Shown in pieces: positions 1 to 8,629 of a stretch of 64,000 nucleotides of DNA. Where the stretch lies: contig CAWBCV010000001.1 in assembly GCA_963787425.1 (NCBI GenBank), positions 1,302,001 through 1,366,000 of the forward strand. Direction: 5' to 3'. A program made the position numbers and the translations under genes. The stretch is from AP-15 sp963787425. Its GTDB lineage: Bacteria > Pseudomonadota > Alphaproteobacteria > ATCC43930 > CGMCC-115725. Numbering within the stretch: position 1 is the first letter of the stretch; the number at the start of each line of letters is the position of its first letter. The notes under the pieces were generated by a model. That model saw only the letters and a list, made by a program, of their open reading frames with translations, was not told the origin of the DNA and ran no database searches.

Positions 1-625
1 TGCACGCCGCCGCGATCCGCCGCACCGCCGCTTTGAAGGTCGGGTGTTCAAGGTTGAGGTGAACCCCAAGCTGCGCGCTCAGGTCGGAATGTCCATACGC
101 GATCATGTCGACCCCTTCGACCGCCGCGATCTCCTCGACATTCTCCAGGCCTTCGAGCGATTCGATTGACGGGAATATGATGACGTTTTCGTTGGCCCAT
201 GGCGCGTATTCGGTGGCGTGGCGGGCGCCGTAGCTCTTGTATCCCGTATGCGGCCCCTGGCCGGAAATGCCCCGATTCCCGATCGGCGGATACTTTGCCA
301 GGCGGACGATCGCGCGCGCTTCTTCGGCCGTGTCCACCTCGGACACCTGAATGCCCATGATGCCTTGATCCAGGATGCCGGGAATCAGATGCGCGAATGA
401 CTTATGGATCCGAACGATGGCGGAGACGTTCGTGGCCTGGAACCAGCTCGCCAGATTGGCGATCGTTTCCATGTCGAACGCCCCATGTTCGTGGTCGATT
501 GCACAGTAGTCGAAGCCGGCCGCCTCGATGATCCAGGGAACGCCGCGTGATGCGAACTCCTTGAGCCCGGTGCCCAGCGCCGCCCGCCCTTCGCGCACCG
601 CCCGCCGTATGCTGTTTTCCTTCAT
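1..625 (-). CDS. HpcH/HpaI family aldolase, 3' end outside the window
   Basis: Class II pyruvate aldolase of the HpcH/HpaI (2,4-dihydroxyhept-2-enedioate aldolase/citrate lyase beta) superfamily; members cleave 2-keto-4-hydroxy acids in aromatic catabolism with a divalent metal. The frame opens at the ATG at 625 (MKENSIRRAVREGRAALGTG) and stays open for 208 codons to the window edge. Visible family motifs are DHEHGAFD near residue 53, the GIMGIQVSEVD loop (normally G-I-x-V-P-x-V) and KYPPIGNRG near residue 113. It starts 17 bp after the stop of the amidohydrolase, so the two are probably one operon. The substrate cannot be read from the sequence. Confidence 0.85.
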   Translation of the reverse strand, partial: MKENSIRRAVREGRAALGTGLKEFASRGVPWIIEAAGFDYCAIDHEHGAFDMETIANLASWFQATNVSAIVRIHKSFAHLIPGILDQGIMGIQVSEVDTAEEARAIVRLAKYPPIGNRGISGQGPHTGYKSYGARHATEYAPWANENVIIFPSIESLEGLENVEEIAAVEGVDMIAYGHSDLSAQLGVHLNLEHPTFKAAVRRIAAAC

Positions 626-642
626 GGCTCGTTCCGGTCGCG

Positions 643-1470
643 CTACCACTTGTAGACTTTCTGCAACGTTCCTCCCATGAGCGCTGCCTTGTCGTTCTCG
701 GACAGGCGATTGGTGTCGCGGAACGGCGTGACGCCCTGCTCATAGGTCAGCATGCCGATCGTCCGCGTCCAGTCGGTGCCCCACATGCAACGATCCAGCC
801 CGAACGCATCGATGACCCGCAGTACCGGCTCCCAGATATCATCGTATGGGAACGGTTGGTGCGACATCGTGCAGGCACCGCTGATCTTCACCCTTACGTT
901 CTCGTATTGAGCCAAGGCGAGCAGGTTGGGAAGATCGGCCCAAACGTCGGCGGGGACCGGCGGGCGAGCAGGCTGCAGCAGGCCGAGATGGTCGATAACG
1001 ATGACCGTATCGCGGTGTCGCTGGATGTGCGGCAGCCCTTTGTCCAGGATGCCCCAGCAAAGCAAATTGACAGGCAAACCATGTTTGGCGGCGGCAGCGA
1101 AAGCGCGGTTTAAACCGGGATGGTCCGCGTCCATCGGCAGGCCGTCGCGCATTCGTATGCGAATGCCGCGCGCGCCTGGCGTCGCCGCCCATTTCGCCAC
1201 CACATCGTCAATCGCTGGATTGGTCGCGTCGACCGGCGTCACAACCCGAAACTTATCCGGATAGGTGTTGTAAACTTCGAGCGCGTAGCTCGGATCGTAT
1301 TCATAGGCGCTGAACGACGAGACCATGATCGCACCGTCGACGCCGACACTGTTCATCGCAGAGACCATCTCTTCGCCTGTGGCGGAGTCGAGTCCGTGCG
1401 AGGGACTGGCCCACGGCCGGCCGGGATGATTTCGATCGAAGGGATGAACCTGAACGTCGATGACTGGCAT
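643..1470 (-). CDS. Amidohydrolase-2 family metal-dependent hydrolase
   Basis: 275-residue TIM-barrel hydrolase of the amidohydrolase-2 family (lactonases such as LigI, decarboxylases, related hydrolases). The N-terminal metal motif is IDVQVHPF, with Q in the place of the first His of the usual HxH. VIVIDHLGLL and CMWGTDWTRT supply the later His and the Asp at the C-terminal end. Length fits the family. It precedes the HpcH/HpaI aldolase, which suggests a hydrolase-aldolase pair from a ring-cleavage pathway; that role is inference. No signal peptide. Confidence 0.8.
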   Translation of the reverse strand: MPVIDVQVHPFDRNHPGRPWASPSHGLDSATGEEMVSAMNSVGVDGAIMVSSFSAYEYDPSYALEVYNTYPDKFRVVTPVDATNPAIDDVVAKWAATPGARGIRIRMRDGLPMDADHPGLNRAFAAAAKHGLPVNLLCWGILDKGLPHIQRHRDTVIVIDHLGLLQPARPPVPADVWADLPNLLALAQYENVRVKISGACTMSHQPFPYDDIWEPVLRVIDAFGLDRCMWGTDWTRTIGMLTYEQGVTPFRDTNRLSENDKAALMGGTLQKVYKW

Positions 1471-1890
1471 GGGCGTCCTCCTGCTTGTTCGACCAATTGT
1501 CCGCCATCGTGACCGGTTTGCACAGAGTGATGAGCGCGGTGACGGGTGGAGCGCGGATGAAGGACATCTAGTCAGAGCGCGAGAACATCGAGGTTCGAAC
1601 GCTGGCTTTCTCCTTGGCCATCACCTTGGCTCGCGACGCCCGAGACGGTCAGACGGTTCGGCAGCCGCCGTCCGCCATGATGATGTGGCCGGTGACGTCT
1701 CTTTTGGCAGACCTCTGGCACCCAAAGCGCGCCAACGAACGATAGCTTCCCACGAATACCGTCGGACGCCCGTGCCCGGCTCGATGACGGCTCTGGAGCA
1801 TTTCTCCCCGTCGCGGTTGCCTGCAACGAGCGACCGGTTAGGGTCGCGAGCCGCCCTCTGAACCGGGTCCCAAGCGTAAGATTTTCACCA
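1471..1890. other. Intergenic stretch without a recognised gene
   Basis: Small open frames on both strands show no recognisable motif and no convincing ribosome site. It lies between the amidohydrolase start and the stop codon of the broken acyl-CoA synthetase, at which the inverted duplication ends (1891). Confidence 0.6.
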
Positions 1891-2322
1891 CTATGTGCCG
1901 CGAAACACGACAAGGGCGTCCACCGCCTTCACGCCCTGGCCTGACGGCAGCACCATGAGCGGATTGATGTCCAGCTCTGCCAAGTGTCCTTCAAGGTGCA
2001 TGGCGAGGTGCGACACGCGCACCAGGGTATCCGCGAGCGCCTCGAGGTCTGCCGCTGGCCGTCCGCGAAAGCCCTGGAGCAACCGGGCTCCTTTGACCTC
2101 GGCGATCATCGCCTGTGCTTCCGAGCGGGTGATGGGGCAGCCTCGCAGGGCCACATCGTTGTAGACCTCGACCATCACGCCGCCGCTACCGAACAGGAGC
2201 ACCGGGCCCAATTGCGGGTCGCAATTGACGCCAATGATGACTTCTACACCGTCTCCTACCATCTCCTGCACCGACACCCCGAGGATCTGAGCCGCTGGGG
2301 CTATCGCATTTGCCGCATCTAC

Positions 2323-2443
2323 TCCCTCCCCCTTGATGGGGGAGGGCCGGGGTGGGGGTGAATTCGCCGCCCGGTGCCCGAATGGATTGCCACCGGCACG
2401 ATCACCCCCTCCCAACCCTCCCCCATCGAGGGGGAGGGCACTT
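2323..2443. repeat. Palindromic REP-like element inserted in frame in the synthetase gene
   Basis: Two G/C-rich palindromes (CCCTCCCCCTTGATGGGGGA type, at 2323-2347 and 2416-2438) bracket about 70 bp. Read in the synthetase frame it gives LPLDGGGLGGGDRAGG followed by NSPPPRPSPIKGEGVD, with no stop. The same element is at 50198-50316 in the right copy, so it predates the duplication. Confidence 0.75.
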
Positions 2444-2510
2444 AAATAGGCCTTGGCATTGGCCAGGATCTCTGCGTAGGCCGTTCGTACTTGTGTCGCA
2501 TCGCCGAGGT

Positions 2511-2519
2511 TCAGCCGAA
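2511..2519. repeat. Target site duplication of the IS256 element (left)
   Basis: TCAGCCGAA occurs here and again at 3909-3917. The uninterrupted right copy has a single occurrence at the equivalent place, so this is a real 9-bp duplication. Confidence 0.85.
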
Positions 2520-3908
2520 GAGCTATTCGCAGAAGTTGGTGACGGCATGAAAGGGTAGGGCGGCGTATCGTGGGGGTGTTCTCGCCTCCACTTCTCCACT
2601 GAAGGAGTGATACGCCATGACCGACAGTAATGTTTTCCAGCTTTCCCAGCCAGGCACGTTTTCCGACCCGCTGACTGAGGTGCTGCGCAGCGGTGCCCGG
2701 GCGCTTTTGGCCCAGGCTGTCGCAGCGGAGGTGGCCGGGTTTCTCGAGGGCCACGCCGACAAGCTCACCGACGATAGACGTCAACGGCTGGTGCGCCACG
2801 GTCACCTGCCCGAGCGCGAGATTATGACCGGCATCGGCCCGGTCGCGGTGCGCGCTCCGCGCATTCGTGACCGGGTCGGCACGGGCGAGGAGCGCATTGC
2901 CTTCAGCTCCGCGATCCTGCCGCCTTACGCGCGCCGCTCGAAAAGCCTCGAGGTGTTGATCCCGATCCTCTACCTCAAGGGCATCTCCACCGGCGGGTTC
3001 GAGGAGGCGCTGGCAGCGCTGCTCGGCAAGGATGCTGGTGGGCTCTCGGCCTCGACCATCGCACGGCTCAGGGAGGTTTGGGCGGACGAGCACACGCGCT
3101 GGCAGAAGCGGGATCTGTCAGTCAAGCGCTACGTCTATTTCTGGGCCGACGGTATCCACGTGCAAGCCCGGCTCGAGAACGATGCGCAGTGCCTGCTCGT
3201 GATCATCGGCGCGACACCCGAAGGCAATAAGGAGCTCGTCGGCCTCACCGACGGTGTGCGGGAGAATGCGCAATCCTGGAAAGGGCTGCTGCTCGACCTA
3301 AAGCGGCGCGGGCTGGTGATCGGGCCTGAGCTCGCGATTGCCGACGGCGCGCTCGGCTTCTGGCAGGCCATCGAGGAGGTGTGGCCCAAGACCCGCGGTC
3401 AGCGCTGCTGGGTGCACAAGACGGCCAACGTGCTCAATAGGTTGCCGAAGAGCCAGCAATCGAAGGCCAAGCGCGCTCTGCAGGACATCTGGATGGCCGA
3501 GACGAAGAACGACGCCAACGCCGCTTTCGACGCCTTTGTCGAGACCTACGCCATCAAGTACGACAAGGCGGTGGGTTGCCTGACGAAGGACCGCGAGGCG
3601 CTGCTGGCGTTTTACGACTTCCCTGCTGAGCATTGGAAGCACCTGCGGACCACCAACCCCATTGAAAGCACATTCGCCACCGTGCGGCATCGAACCGTGC
3701 GCTCCAAGGGATGCCTCTCAAACAGGACGGCGATCGCCATGGTTTTCAAGCTCGCACAGGCCGCTGAGAAAAGCTGGCGCCGTCTCGACGGCCACAGCCA
3801 GTTGCCAAAGCTGATCACCGGCGTAAAGTTCATCGACGGCATCGAAGCCGTCAGCCAACAGCCGCTAGCCGCCTGACCCCGACCGTCACCAACATTCCGC
3901 AATAGCTC
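2520..3908 (+). mobile_element. Complete IS256-family insertion sequence
   Basis: A 1389-bp element with imperfect terminal inverted repeats: left end GAGCTATTCGCAGAAGTTGG, right end (reverse complement) GAGCTATTGCGGAATGTTGG, both running on into TGACGG. It is flanked by a 9-bp direct repeat. One transposase gene fills it. The sibling locus at 50110-50130 is empty, so insertion followed the duplication of the region. Confidence 0.9.
2617..3876 (+). CDS. IS256 family transposase
   Basis: 419 residues, normal IS256 (mutator-like) length. The DDE residues lie in YFWADGIHVQAR (Asp near 175), IADGALGFW (Asp near 242) and TTNPIESTF (Glu near 350). The central CWVHKTANVLNRLP stretch is typical of the family. 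The ATG at 2617 follows GAAGGAG at 2601-2607. No frameshift or stop is seen, so the element may still be active. Confidence 0.93.
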   Translation: MTDSNVFQLSQPGTFSDPLTEVLRSGARALLAQAVAAEVAGFLEGHADKLTDDRRQRLVRHGHLPEREIMTGIGPVAVRAPRIRDRVGTGEERIAFSSAILPPYARRSKSLEVLIPILYLKGISTGGFEEALAALLGKDAGGLSASTIARLREVWADEHTRWQKRDLSVKRYVYFWADGIHVQARLENDAQCLLVIIGATPEGNKELVGLTDGVRENAQSWKGLLLDLKRRGLVIGPELAIADGALGFWQAIEEVWPKTRGQRCWVHKTANVLNRLPKSQQSKAKRALQDIWMAETKNDANAAFDAFVETYAIKYDKAVGCLTKDREALLAFYDFPAEHWKHLRTTNPIESTFATVRHRTVRSKGCLSNRTAIAMVFKLAQAAEKSWRRLDGHSQLPKLITGVKFIDGIEAVSQQPLAA

Positions 3909-3917
3909 TCAGCCGAA
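3909..3917. repeat. Target site duplication of the IS256 element (right)
   Basis: TCAGCCGAA, matching 2511-2519. Confidence 0.85.
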
Positions 3918-5697
3918 CGACCCCGGCCTCTGTCTTGTGCAGAATATCCGGCGAATCGACCTTGAGAGCCACCGGAAACCCGAGCTGCTCTGCGGTCGCG
4001 ACGGCGGCCTCTGCAGAATTTGCCCAATGCTCACGCGCACTCCCCACGCCCCAGGCTGCCAACAGCTGCTTGCTCTCGGACTCCGAGAGTGTCGGACGCC
4101 CCAAGCCAAGCGCCTGGGCGATGGCCTCATCCTGCGCCGCCGTGCGCGACGGGGCCGTGGCAAAGCCATCGGCCAGGCGACGCTCGCGCCATGTATGATA
4201 GGCTAGGCGGCTCTGCAGGCCTCGGGCCAATTTGTCCGGCGTGTAGAAGATCGGTATCCGGGCGTGTTTGAGCTGTGCCAGGCCAGCCTTGGCGTCCCGG
4301 CTTCCTGTCCACAAGAACACCACACCCTTGTCGGTCCGATCACGCTGGCTGATGACCTGCTGAGCTTGGGCGTCCGCCCCGGCACTCGCCACGACGAGCG
4401 TCCCCATCCGGGGATCATTGAGCATATGCTCCATGATTTGCGGGAAGGACTCACTGTTGGCAAAGCCTGTCACATCGGCAGGATTCGCAGCCCACCCGAA
4501 GCCCTTCAGGATCCCGTTGATGCCGTCACGCGCCTCCTGGCCCGAGCGGCGGCAAATCGAGACCGGCCTGACCGCACATGTCGGCGGTCAATGAGCTGAT
4601 GCCGCCCGAGTGGGACACCACCGCGATGCCGGGCATGCCGGGCTTGGGGGTGTGGGCCAGGAGGTGTGCCGTCTCCAGGAGTTCGTCGTAATCCTGGACC
4701 CGGATCACCCCGTATTGGGCAAAGACCGCATCGTACCGGGCATCCGCGCCCGTCAGCGCTGCTGTATGCGAGCGTGCCGCCCGGGCTCCCAGTTCCGAAC
4801 GCCCGATTTTGATCAGGACTATCGGCTTGCCGCGCTCTGCTGCGAGCTTTGCCACTTCGAGAAATTTATCGGCCTCTTTGAAGCCTTCGACAAAGCCGGC
4901 AATTACCCGAGTATCCGGATCGTCCAGCAGATAGCGGGCGAAATCCGTGAAGTCGAGGTCTGCCTCGTTCCCGGTCGAGATTATATAGCTGAAGCCGATG
5001 CCGTTCTCCACCGCCCGCACCAGGAACGGCCCGAACGCCGTCGCACCGCTTTGGCATACGAGGCCGATCGGCCCGGTCAGACCTTCCGCCCCGCGCGAGG
5101 AAGCGGTGGCCCAGATGTCGTCTTTGACATTCGCGAGCCCCAGGCAGTTGGGGCCGCTGATACGCATGCCCGAGGCGCGGGCAAAGGCGCCCAATTCCCC
5201 CTGCAAATCACGCCGGTCGTCGACGCCGCGCTCGGCAAAGCCCGCCGAGATCACGATCGCCGATCCCGTCCCCTTGCGGTGGCTCTCCTGGAGGACATCG
5301 AGCACCTGGTCGTAGGGCACCACGATGCCCACCACGTCGGGGGCCTCCGGCAGGTTCGTCACACTCGGGTAGGACTTTACCCCCATGATTTCGTCATAAC
5401 GCGGGTTCACGGCATAAACCCGCACCCGGTCTTTGGCCTTGAGCGCCGCAGCCAGAAACCGCCCACCATACTGCATCCGCGGCGTCGCGCCCACGATCGC
5501 AATGGAGCGCGGGTTGAGCATTTTGTGGATCGACGCCATCTGTGGTTCTGTCCAGAACTCCATGACACCCCCTTCTTCTACACGCCGGGAAAAGAACGTG
5601 GTCCGCCATCGGGTCGGCTAACTCGGTCGGCAAGCCCACGCTCTACGAACGGGGCTGCCATCGGCCGATGTTCCCGCATCATGGCTGAAGCATACGC

Positions 5698-6102
5698 TTG
5701 CGGCAGAGCCTGCTGGCCGCTGCCGGACGAGGAGATTTGCTCAACACGATAATCGCCTATCGTCTTGAGCAAACGGGTCGAGCTCCGTCCGAACGGTCTG
5801 CGGATGATCCTGTCGCTCGTCCCGCTCACGCCGGCCGCAGCGCCCCCGAACCGACTGCAAGGTTGCGTCTTCACCCGACAGTTTCCGCCGTGGATCAAGC
5901 GCCGCGGGTGGAGATGAGGTTCGCCATCGATGCACCCGACCCGAGGGCGACCAATCCCGATCCGGTGCTGCTCAAGGAAGTCAAGCGAGCCCGCCGCTGC
6001 TTCGACGCCCTGGTTAGTGGCCGCATCGGTTCGGTGGCCGAGCTGTCAAGTCTCGAACGCATCAGCGATCGTCATGAGGCCGTAGCTTCGGTTGTTATCT
6101 AA
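5698..6102 (+). pseudogene. Possible serine-recombinase C-terminal remnant, left copy
   Basis: An open frame with VEMRFAIDAPDP and NPDPVLLKEVKRARRCFDAL followed by SVAELSSLERISDRHEA. This resembles the end of large serine recombinases of rhizobia, where a P-D-P-x-L-I...W-x-x-x-L segment precedes an E-I-A-x-x-x-G-V-x-x-R-Y-V helix-turn-helix. No catalytic domain is present and the helix-turn-helix is degraded. A near-identical copy is on the opposite strand at 47931-48353. The assignment is weak; it may only be a conserved relic. Confidence 0.35.
5737..5772. repeat. Inverted repeat with 15-bp arms, left copy
   Basis: TTGCTCAAcACGATA and TATCGTcTTGAGCAA face each other across 6 bp, with one arm mismatch. 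The right copy (48261-48296) is a perfect palindrome. It could be a recombination site or a structured RNA; there is no T-run to suggest a terminator. Confidence 0.7.
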
Positions 6103-6172
6103 ATCTAAACAACGCTAGGGTCGAACGCTTGGAGAATATGACGTTCACCGAGCTCAGTTGCGAACTGCCCGA

Positions 6173-6541
6173 TCACCCAGGATGGCGGCAAACGGCCTCA
6201 ATGTTGTGGCCGTCCGGATCGAGGACAAATGCCCCGTAGTAGTACGGATGATAGTTGGGCCGAAGCCCTGGCTTGCCGTTGTCGCGCCCGCCCGCGCCGA
6301 CAGCCGCTGCGTAAAAGCGGTCGACGCCAGCGCGTTCCGGAACCGCAAAAGCGACGTGGACACCAGTAATGGCCGACGGTTTCAGACCGATCCAGAAGAA
6401 GGCCTTCTTATGGGCTCCGTATCCGAAAAATTCTGCGCCTTCTGAATACAGACGTTCGATGCCGATCGCTTTCAGGGCTTTGTCATAGAAAGCCTTTGAT
6501 CGCTCGAGATCGCTGACGCCGATGGTTACATGATCAAGCAT
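6173..6541 (-). CDS. VOC-family (glyoxalase/dioxygenase fold) protein, left copy
   Basis: 122 residues with the paired beta-alpha-beta-beta-beta architecture of the vicinal oxygen chelate superfamily. MLDHVTIGVSDLERSKAFYD supplies the first His, GVHVAFAVPERAGVDRFY the second, and GHNIEAVCR the C-terminal Glu. The ATG at 6541 overlaps the last codons of the upstream resolvase (ATGCTTGA), so the two are probably translationally coupled. The substrate is unknown. The gene has a near-identical intact twin at 47492-47860. Confidence 0.85.
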   Translation of the reverse strand: MLDHVTIGVSDLERSKAFYDKALKAIGIERLYSEGAEFFGYGAHKKAFFWIGLKPSAITGVHVAFAVPERAGVDRFYAAAVGAGGRDNGKPGLRPNYHPYYYGAFVLDPDGHNIEAVCRHPG

Positions 6542-7160
6542 CGAGTTCTCCCGAAGCAAATCCGACAGCCGTTTCTAATGACCTGGCCCCGGCAGGGTAG
6601 CGTTCAATACCGGCCCGATTGACCTCGCGGTAGACGGTCGATCGTCCGAGCCCGAGCTGTTTTGCGGCCGCGGTCGGTGACAGACCTGCTTTCACCAGGC
6701 TGAGCGCGGCGGCGATCTTGTCAGCATCGAGGGGTCGGCGTCCCGGATGCTTGCCCTTCGCACGGGCGGCGGCAGTTCCATCCTTGGTCCGCTCGGCGAT
6801 CAGGCGCCGCTCGAAATGCGCGATCGCTCCGAAGACATGAAAAACCAGCTCGCCGACGGCCGAGTTCGTGTCGATCCTTTCCTCCAGGCTGAGCAGGGCA
6901 ATACCGCGCTCCTTGAGCATGGCGACAGTCGTGAGCAACTCGCCGAGTGAGCGGCCGAGACGGTCAAGGCGCACGACCGCGAGCGTGTCTCCTTCGCGGG
7001 CATACGCGAGCAAGGCTTCCAGGCCCGGCCGCTCCATCGTCCTGCCGGAACGGACATCGCCGAAAACCTTGATGGCGCCGGCCTCGCTCAGCCGCATGGT
7101 CTGGCCGGCGACGTCTTGATCGCTAGTCGAAACCCGCGCATAGCCGAGAATGGCGGCCAT
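6534..7160 (-). CDS. tnpR: Tn3-type serine resolvase
   Basis: Small serine recombinase of about 208 residues. The N-terminal catalytic domain carries ILGYARVSTSDQD with the nucleophilic Ser, then VVRLDRLGRSLGELL and HFERRLIAERTKDG. The C-terminal helix-turn-helix is PTAAAKQLGLGRSTVYREV. The start is placed at the ATG giving MAAILGYARVS; an ATG four codons earlier is possible. It is divergent from the transposase fragment at 7302, the usual Tn3-family order with res between. The right copy (46936-47499) has lost its N-terminus to IS3. Confidence 0.88.
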   Translation of the reverse strand: MAAILGYARVSTSDQDVAGQTMRLSEAGAIKVFGDVRSGRTMERPGLEALLAYAREGDTLAVVRLDRLGRSLGELLTTVAMLKERGIALLSLEERIDTNSAVGELVFHVFGAIAHFERRLIAERTKDGTAAARAKGKHPGRRPLDADKIAAALSLVKAGLSPTAAAKQLGLGRSTVYREVNRAGIERYPAGARSLETAVGFASGELDA

Positions 7161-7172
7161 GGCGTCTCGCAA

Positions 7173-7301
7173 GCGACCGTTCTGTGGACGGGCCGCGGAT
7201 GTGGCTCCCGACCGCGGCTATTTCCGTCCACAAAATACGTCCCTTAAACCTGCGGTGCCCACAATCCCGATAGACATTTTGGGGACAAGAGAGGACCTAT
7301 C
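7173..7301. promoter_or_regulatory. Likely res site and divergent promoters of a Tn3-family transposon
   Basis: 129-bp gap between divergent resolvase and transposase genes. It contains inward-facing TTCTGTGGACG (7180-7190) and CGTCCACAAAA (7227-7237), a spacing that fits resolvase subsites. The AAGAGAGGA before 7302 can serve as ribosome site for the transposase. Confidence 0.5.
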
Positions 7302-7690
7302 ATGGCACGCCGACCGCTGCTCACGGACGAAGAACGACGGCTGTTTTTCGGCACCCCGGACGACCCCGACGGACTGGCGCGGCAATACACCTTCACCCGG
7401 TCCGACCAAGATCTCGTGGCGGCACGCCGCGGCGCCACCAATCAGCTGGGCTTTGCCGTACAGTTGGCGTTGCTTAGCCATCCTGGGATGGGGTTGGCGC
7501 ACATGGAGGAGCCGGTCGGCGTCCTTGTCGAGTGGTTGGCGGCGCAGCTCGGGATTCCTGCCGCCGCCTTCGCGGATTACGCGGCTCGGCCGCAGACGAT
7601 GACCGACCATGCGCTCAAGCTCGCGACGACGCTCGGCTTGCGACCGCCCAGCAACGCCGACCTGCCCTTCATGATCGAGGCGAGATGGGG
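7302..7690 (+). pseudogene. tnpA: Tn3 family transposase, N-terminal fragment
   Basis: MARRPLLTDEERRLFFGTPD and RQYTFTRSDQDLVAARRG, then QLGFAVQLALLSHPG, are characteristic of the Tn3-family transposase N-terminus (DUF4158). Similarity ends near LPFMIEARWG at about residue 128 of nearly 1000. The frame then runs into the tRNA-Ser-like repeat at 7705-7762. The DDE domain is absent, so the transposon cannot move by itself. Confidence 0.85.
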
Positions 7691-7704
7691 TGCCCACCCG
7701 AAAA

Positions 7705-7762
7705 CTCAGGTTCGCAGGAGACTCGCCGCTGGAGGAGGCAGTCTCGAGCGAACCCGTCTCTG
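7705..7762 (-). repeat. tRNA-Ser-like 3' module, copy 1
   Basis: Minus-strand order: GGGTTCGCTCG (degenerate T-loop), CTCCTCCAGCGGCGAGT, TGCGAACCTGAG. It begins just past the point where the Tn3 transposase is truncated. See copies at 13050, 13905, 33385, 33559, 33697, 42119, 52551 and 52679. Confidence 0.5.
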
Positions 7763-7764
7763 AA

Positions 7765-7975
7765 GCCGAAATTCCCTGCTAGCAGGGAAAATACAGGGAA
7801 TTTCATCAATTCGGGGCTCGGGCGCGCGTCAACAGTAGAAAAAGCGAGCATATATCAATATCTTACGGGCCAATTCCCTACGCATCCGAACAGGGAATTT
7901 TTTGCGGCCTTGCAGGGAATTCAAATCGGCGATCAGGGAAATTTCCGCCCTGATCAGCGAATTCCGCTCTCGTCC
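7765..7975. repeat. Block of repeated CAGGGAA words
   Basis: AT-richer than its surroundings. CAGGGAA occurs about five times (near 7782, 7793, 7889, 7912 and 7935), with palindromic variants such as TTCCCTGCTAGCAGGGAA at 7770-7787 and GATCAGGG/CCCTGATC. It directly adjoins the tRNA-Ser-like module. No gene is credible here. From memory, similar blocks recur in Bradyrhizobium and Mesorhizobium genomes. Confidence 0.55.
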
Positions 7976-8629
7976 GTATTTTGGCCGACCAATTCCGATC
8001 CCCCGAGAGATCTCGAACGTTGCCGATAAGGAAAAAGCCGCCAGATACATTAGCCGCTCGAAAACGCACGGGCCGCGACATCAACTGATCTCGCACGTCG
8101 ACCCGCCCGAGCGTGAGGACCGCGCGCATGCGCGCTCCGGCAATTCGGACTAACGCCCTTGACAGATAACAGCGGAGCCAGGGGGGACGGCAGGGTGACA
8201 CCCAAGGTGATATGTGGTTCAGCGTCGGGATAGTGTAAGTCCTCCGAAGCCGCGGCCCTGACCCGGTTCGACAAGTGCGGGTATTGATCGGCGGCTTGGC
8301 TCCATGCGAGTGAACATAACGAGGGCGAAGAAAAATTCGCCCCTCACGTCTGCTCGGGAAGGCATTCGCGAAGTTCTGAATTTGCGCTGAGCCGGTTTGC
8401 ACCCAAGGGTCCGACGCGCAAGGAATGCCGTTGACCGATCGAAAGGACGGCGATCCGCAAGGCGCATCCGCTGCCTCGGCGTCCGGCCGATAGCGGCGTA
8501 CCGGACCCTTCAGCTGAAGACAGCTCTGTTGAGCGAGCGTCTTTCGCAATCATCGCCTCGGCCTGTCTCCCCTCAAAGCACGAGATGCCGACGTGATCAG
8601 GCGGCCGCAATGAAAAGGGGTAGTTTGGC
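7976..8629. other. Gap without a recognised gene
   Basis: Frames on both strands have no recognisable domain. It separates the Tn3 relic from the phage-like module. Confidence 0.5.

Larger units (their letters stand above)
1891..5563 (-). pseudogene. NDP-forming acyl-CoA synthetase, left copy, frameshifted and split by IS256
   Basis: Acetate/acyl-CoA ligase (ADP-forming type): an N-terminal CoA-binding/succinyl-CoA-ligase-like half, then an ATP-grasp half. Reading on the minus strand from 5563, the N-terminal part shows RSIAIVGATPRMQYGG and SGPNCLGLAN, then SHSGGISSLTADMCGQ near 4600. The frame is lost near 4535 at an extra G after PPLG and resumes in another frame (GFANSESFPQ, LGFPVALKVDSPDI) until the IS256 element cuts it at 2520-3908. 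The C-terminal part (1891-2519) carries GVSVQEMVGDGVEV and HLAELDINPLMVLP. A palindromic repeat of about 119 bp is embedded in frame at 2323-2443. The right copy at 48472-50747 lacks the IS but shares the first frameshift. Non-functional. Confidence 0.85.
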
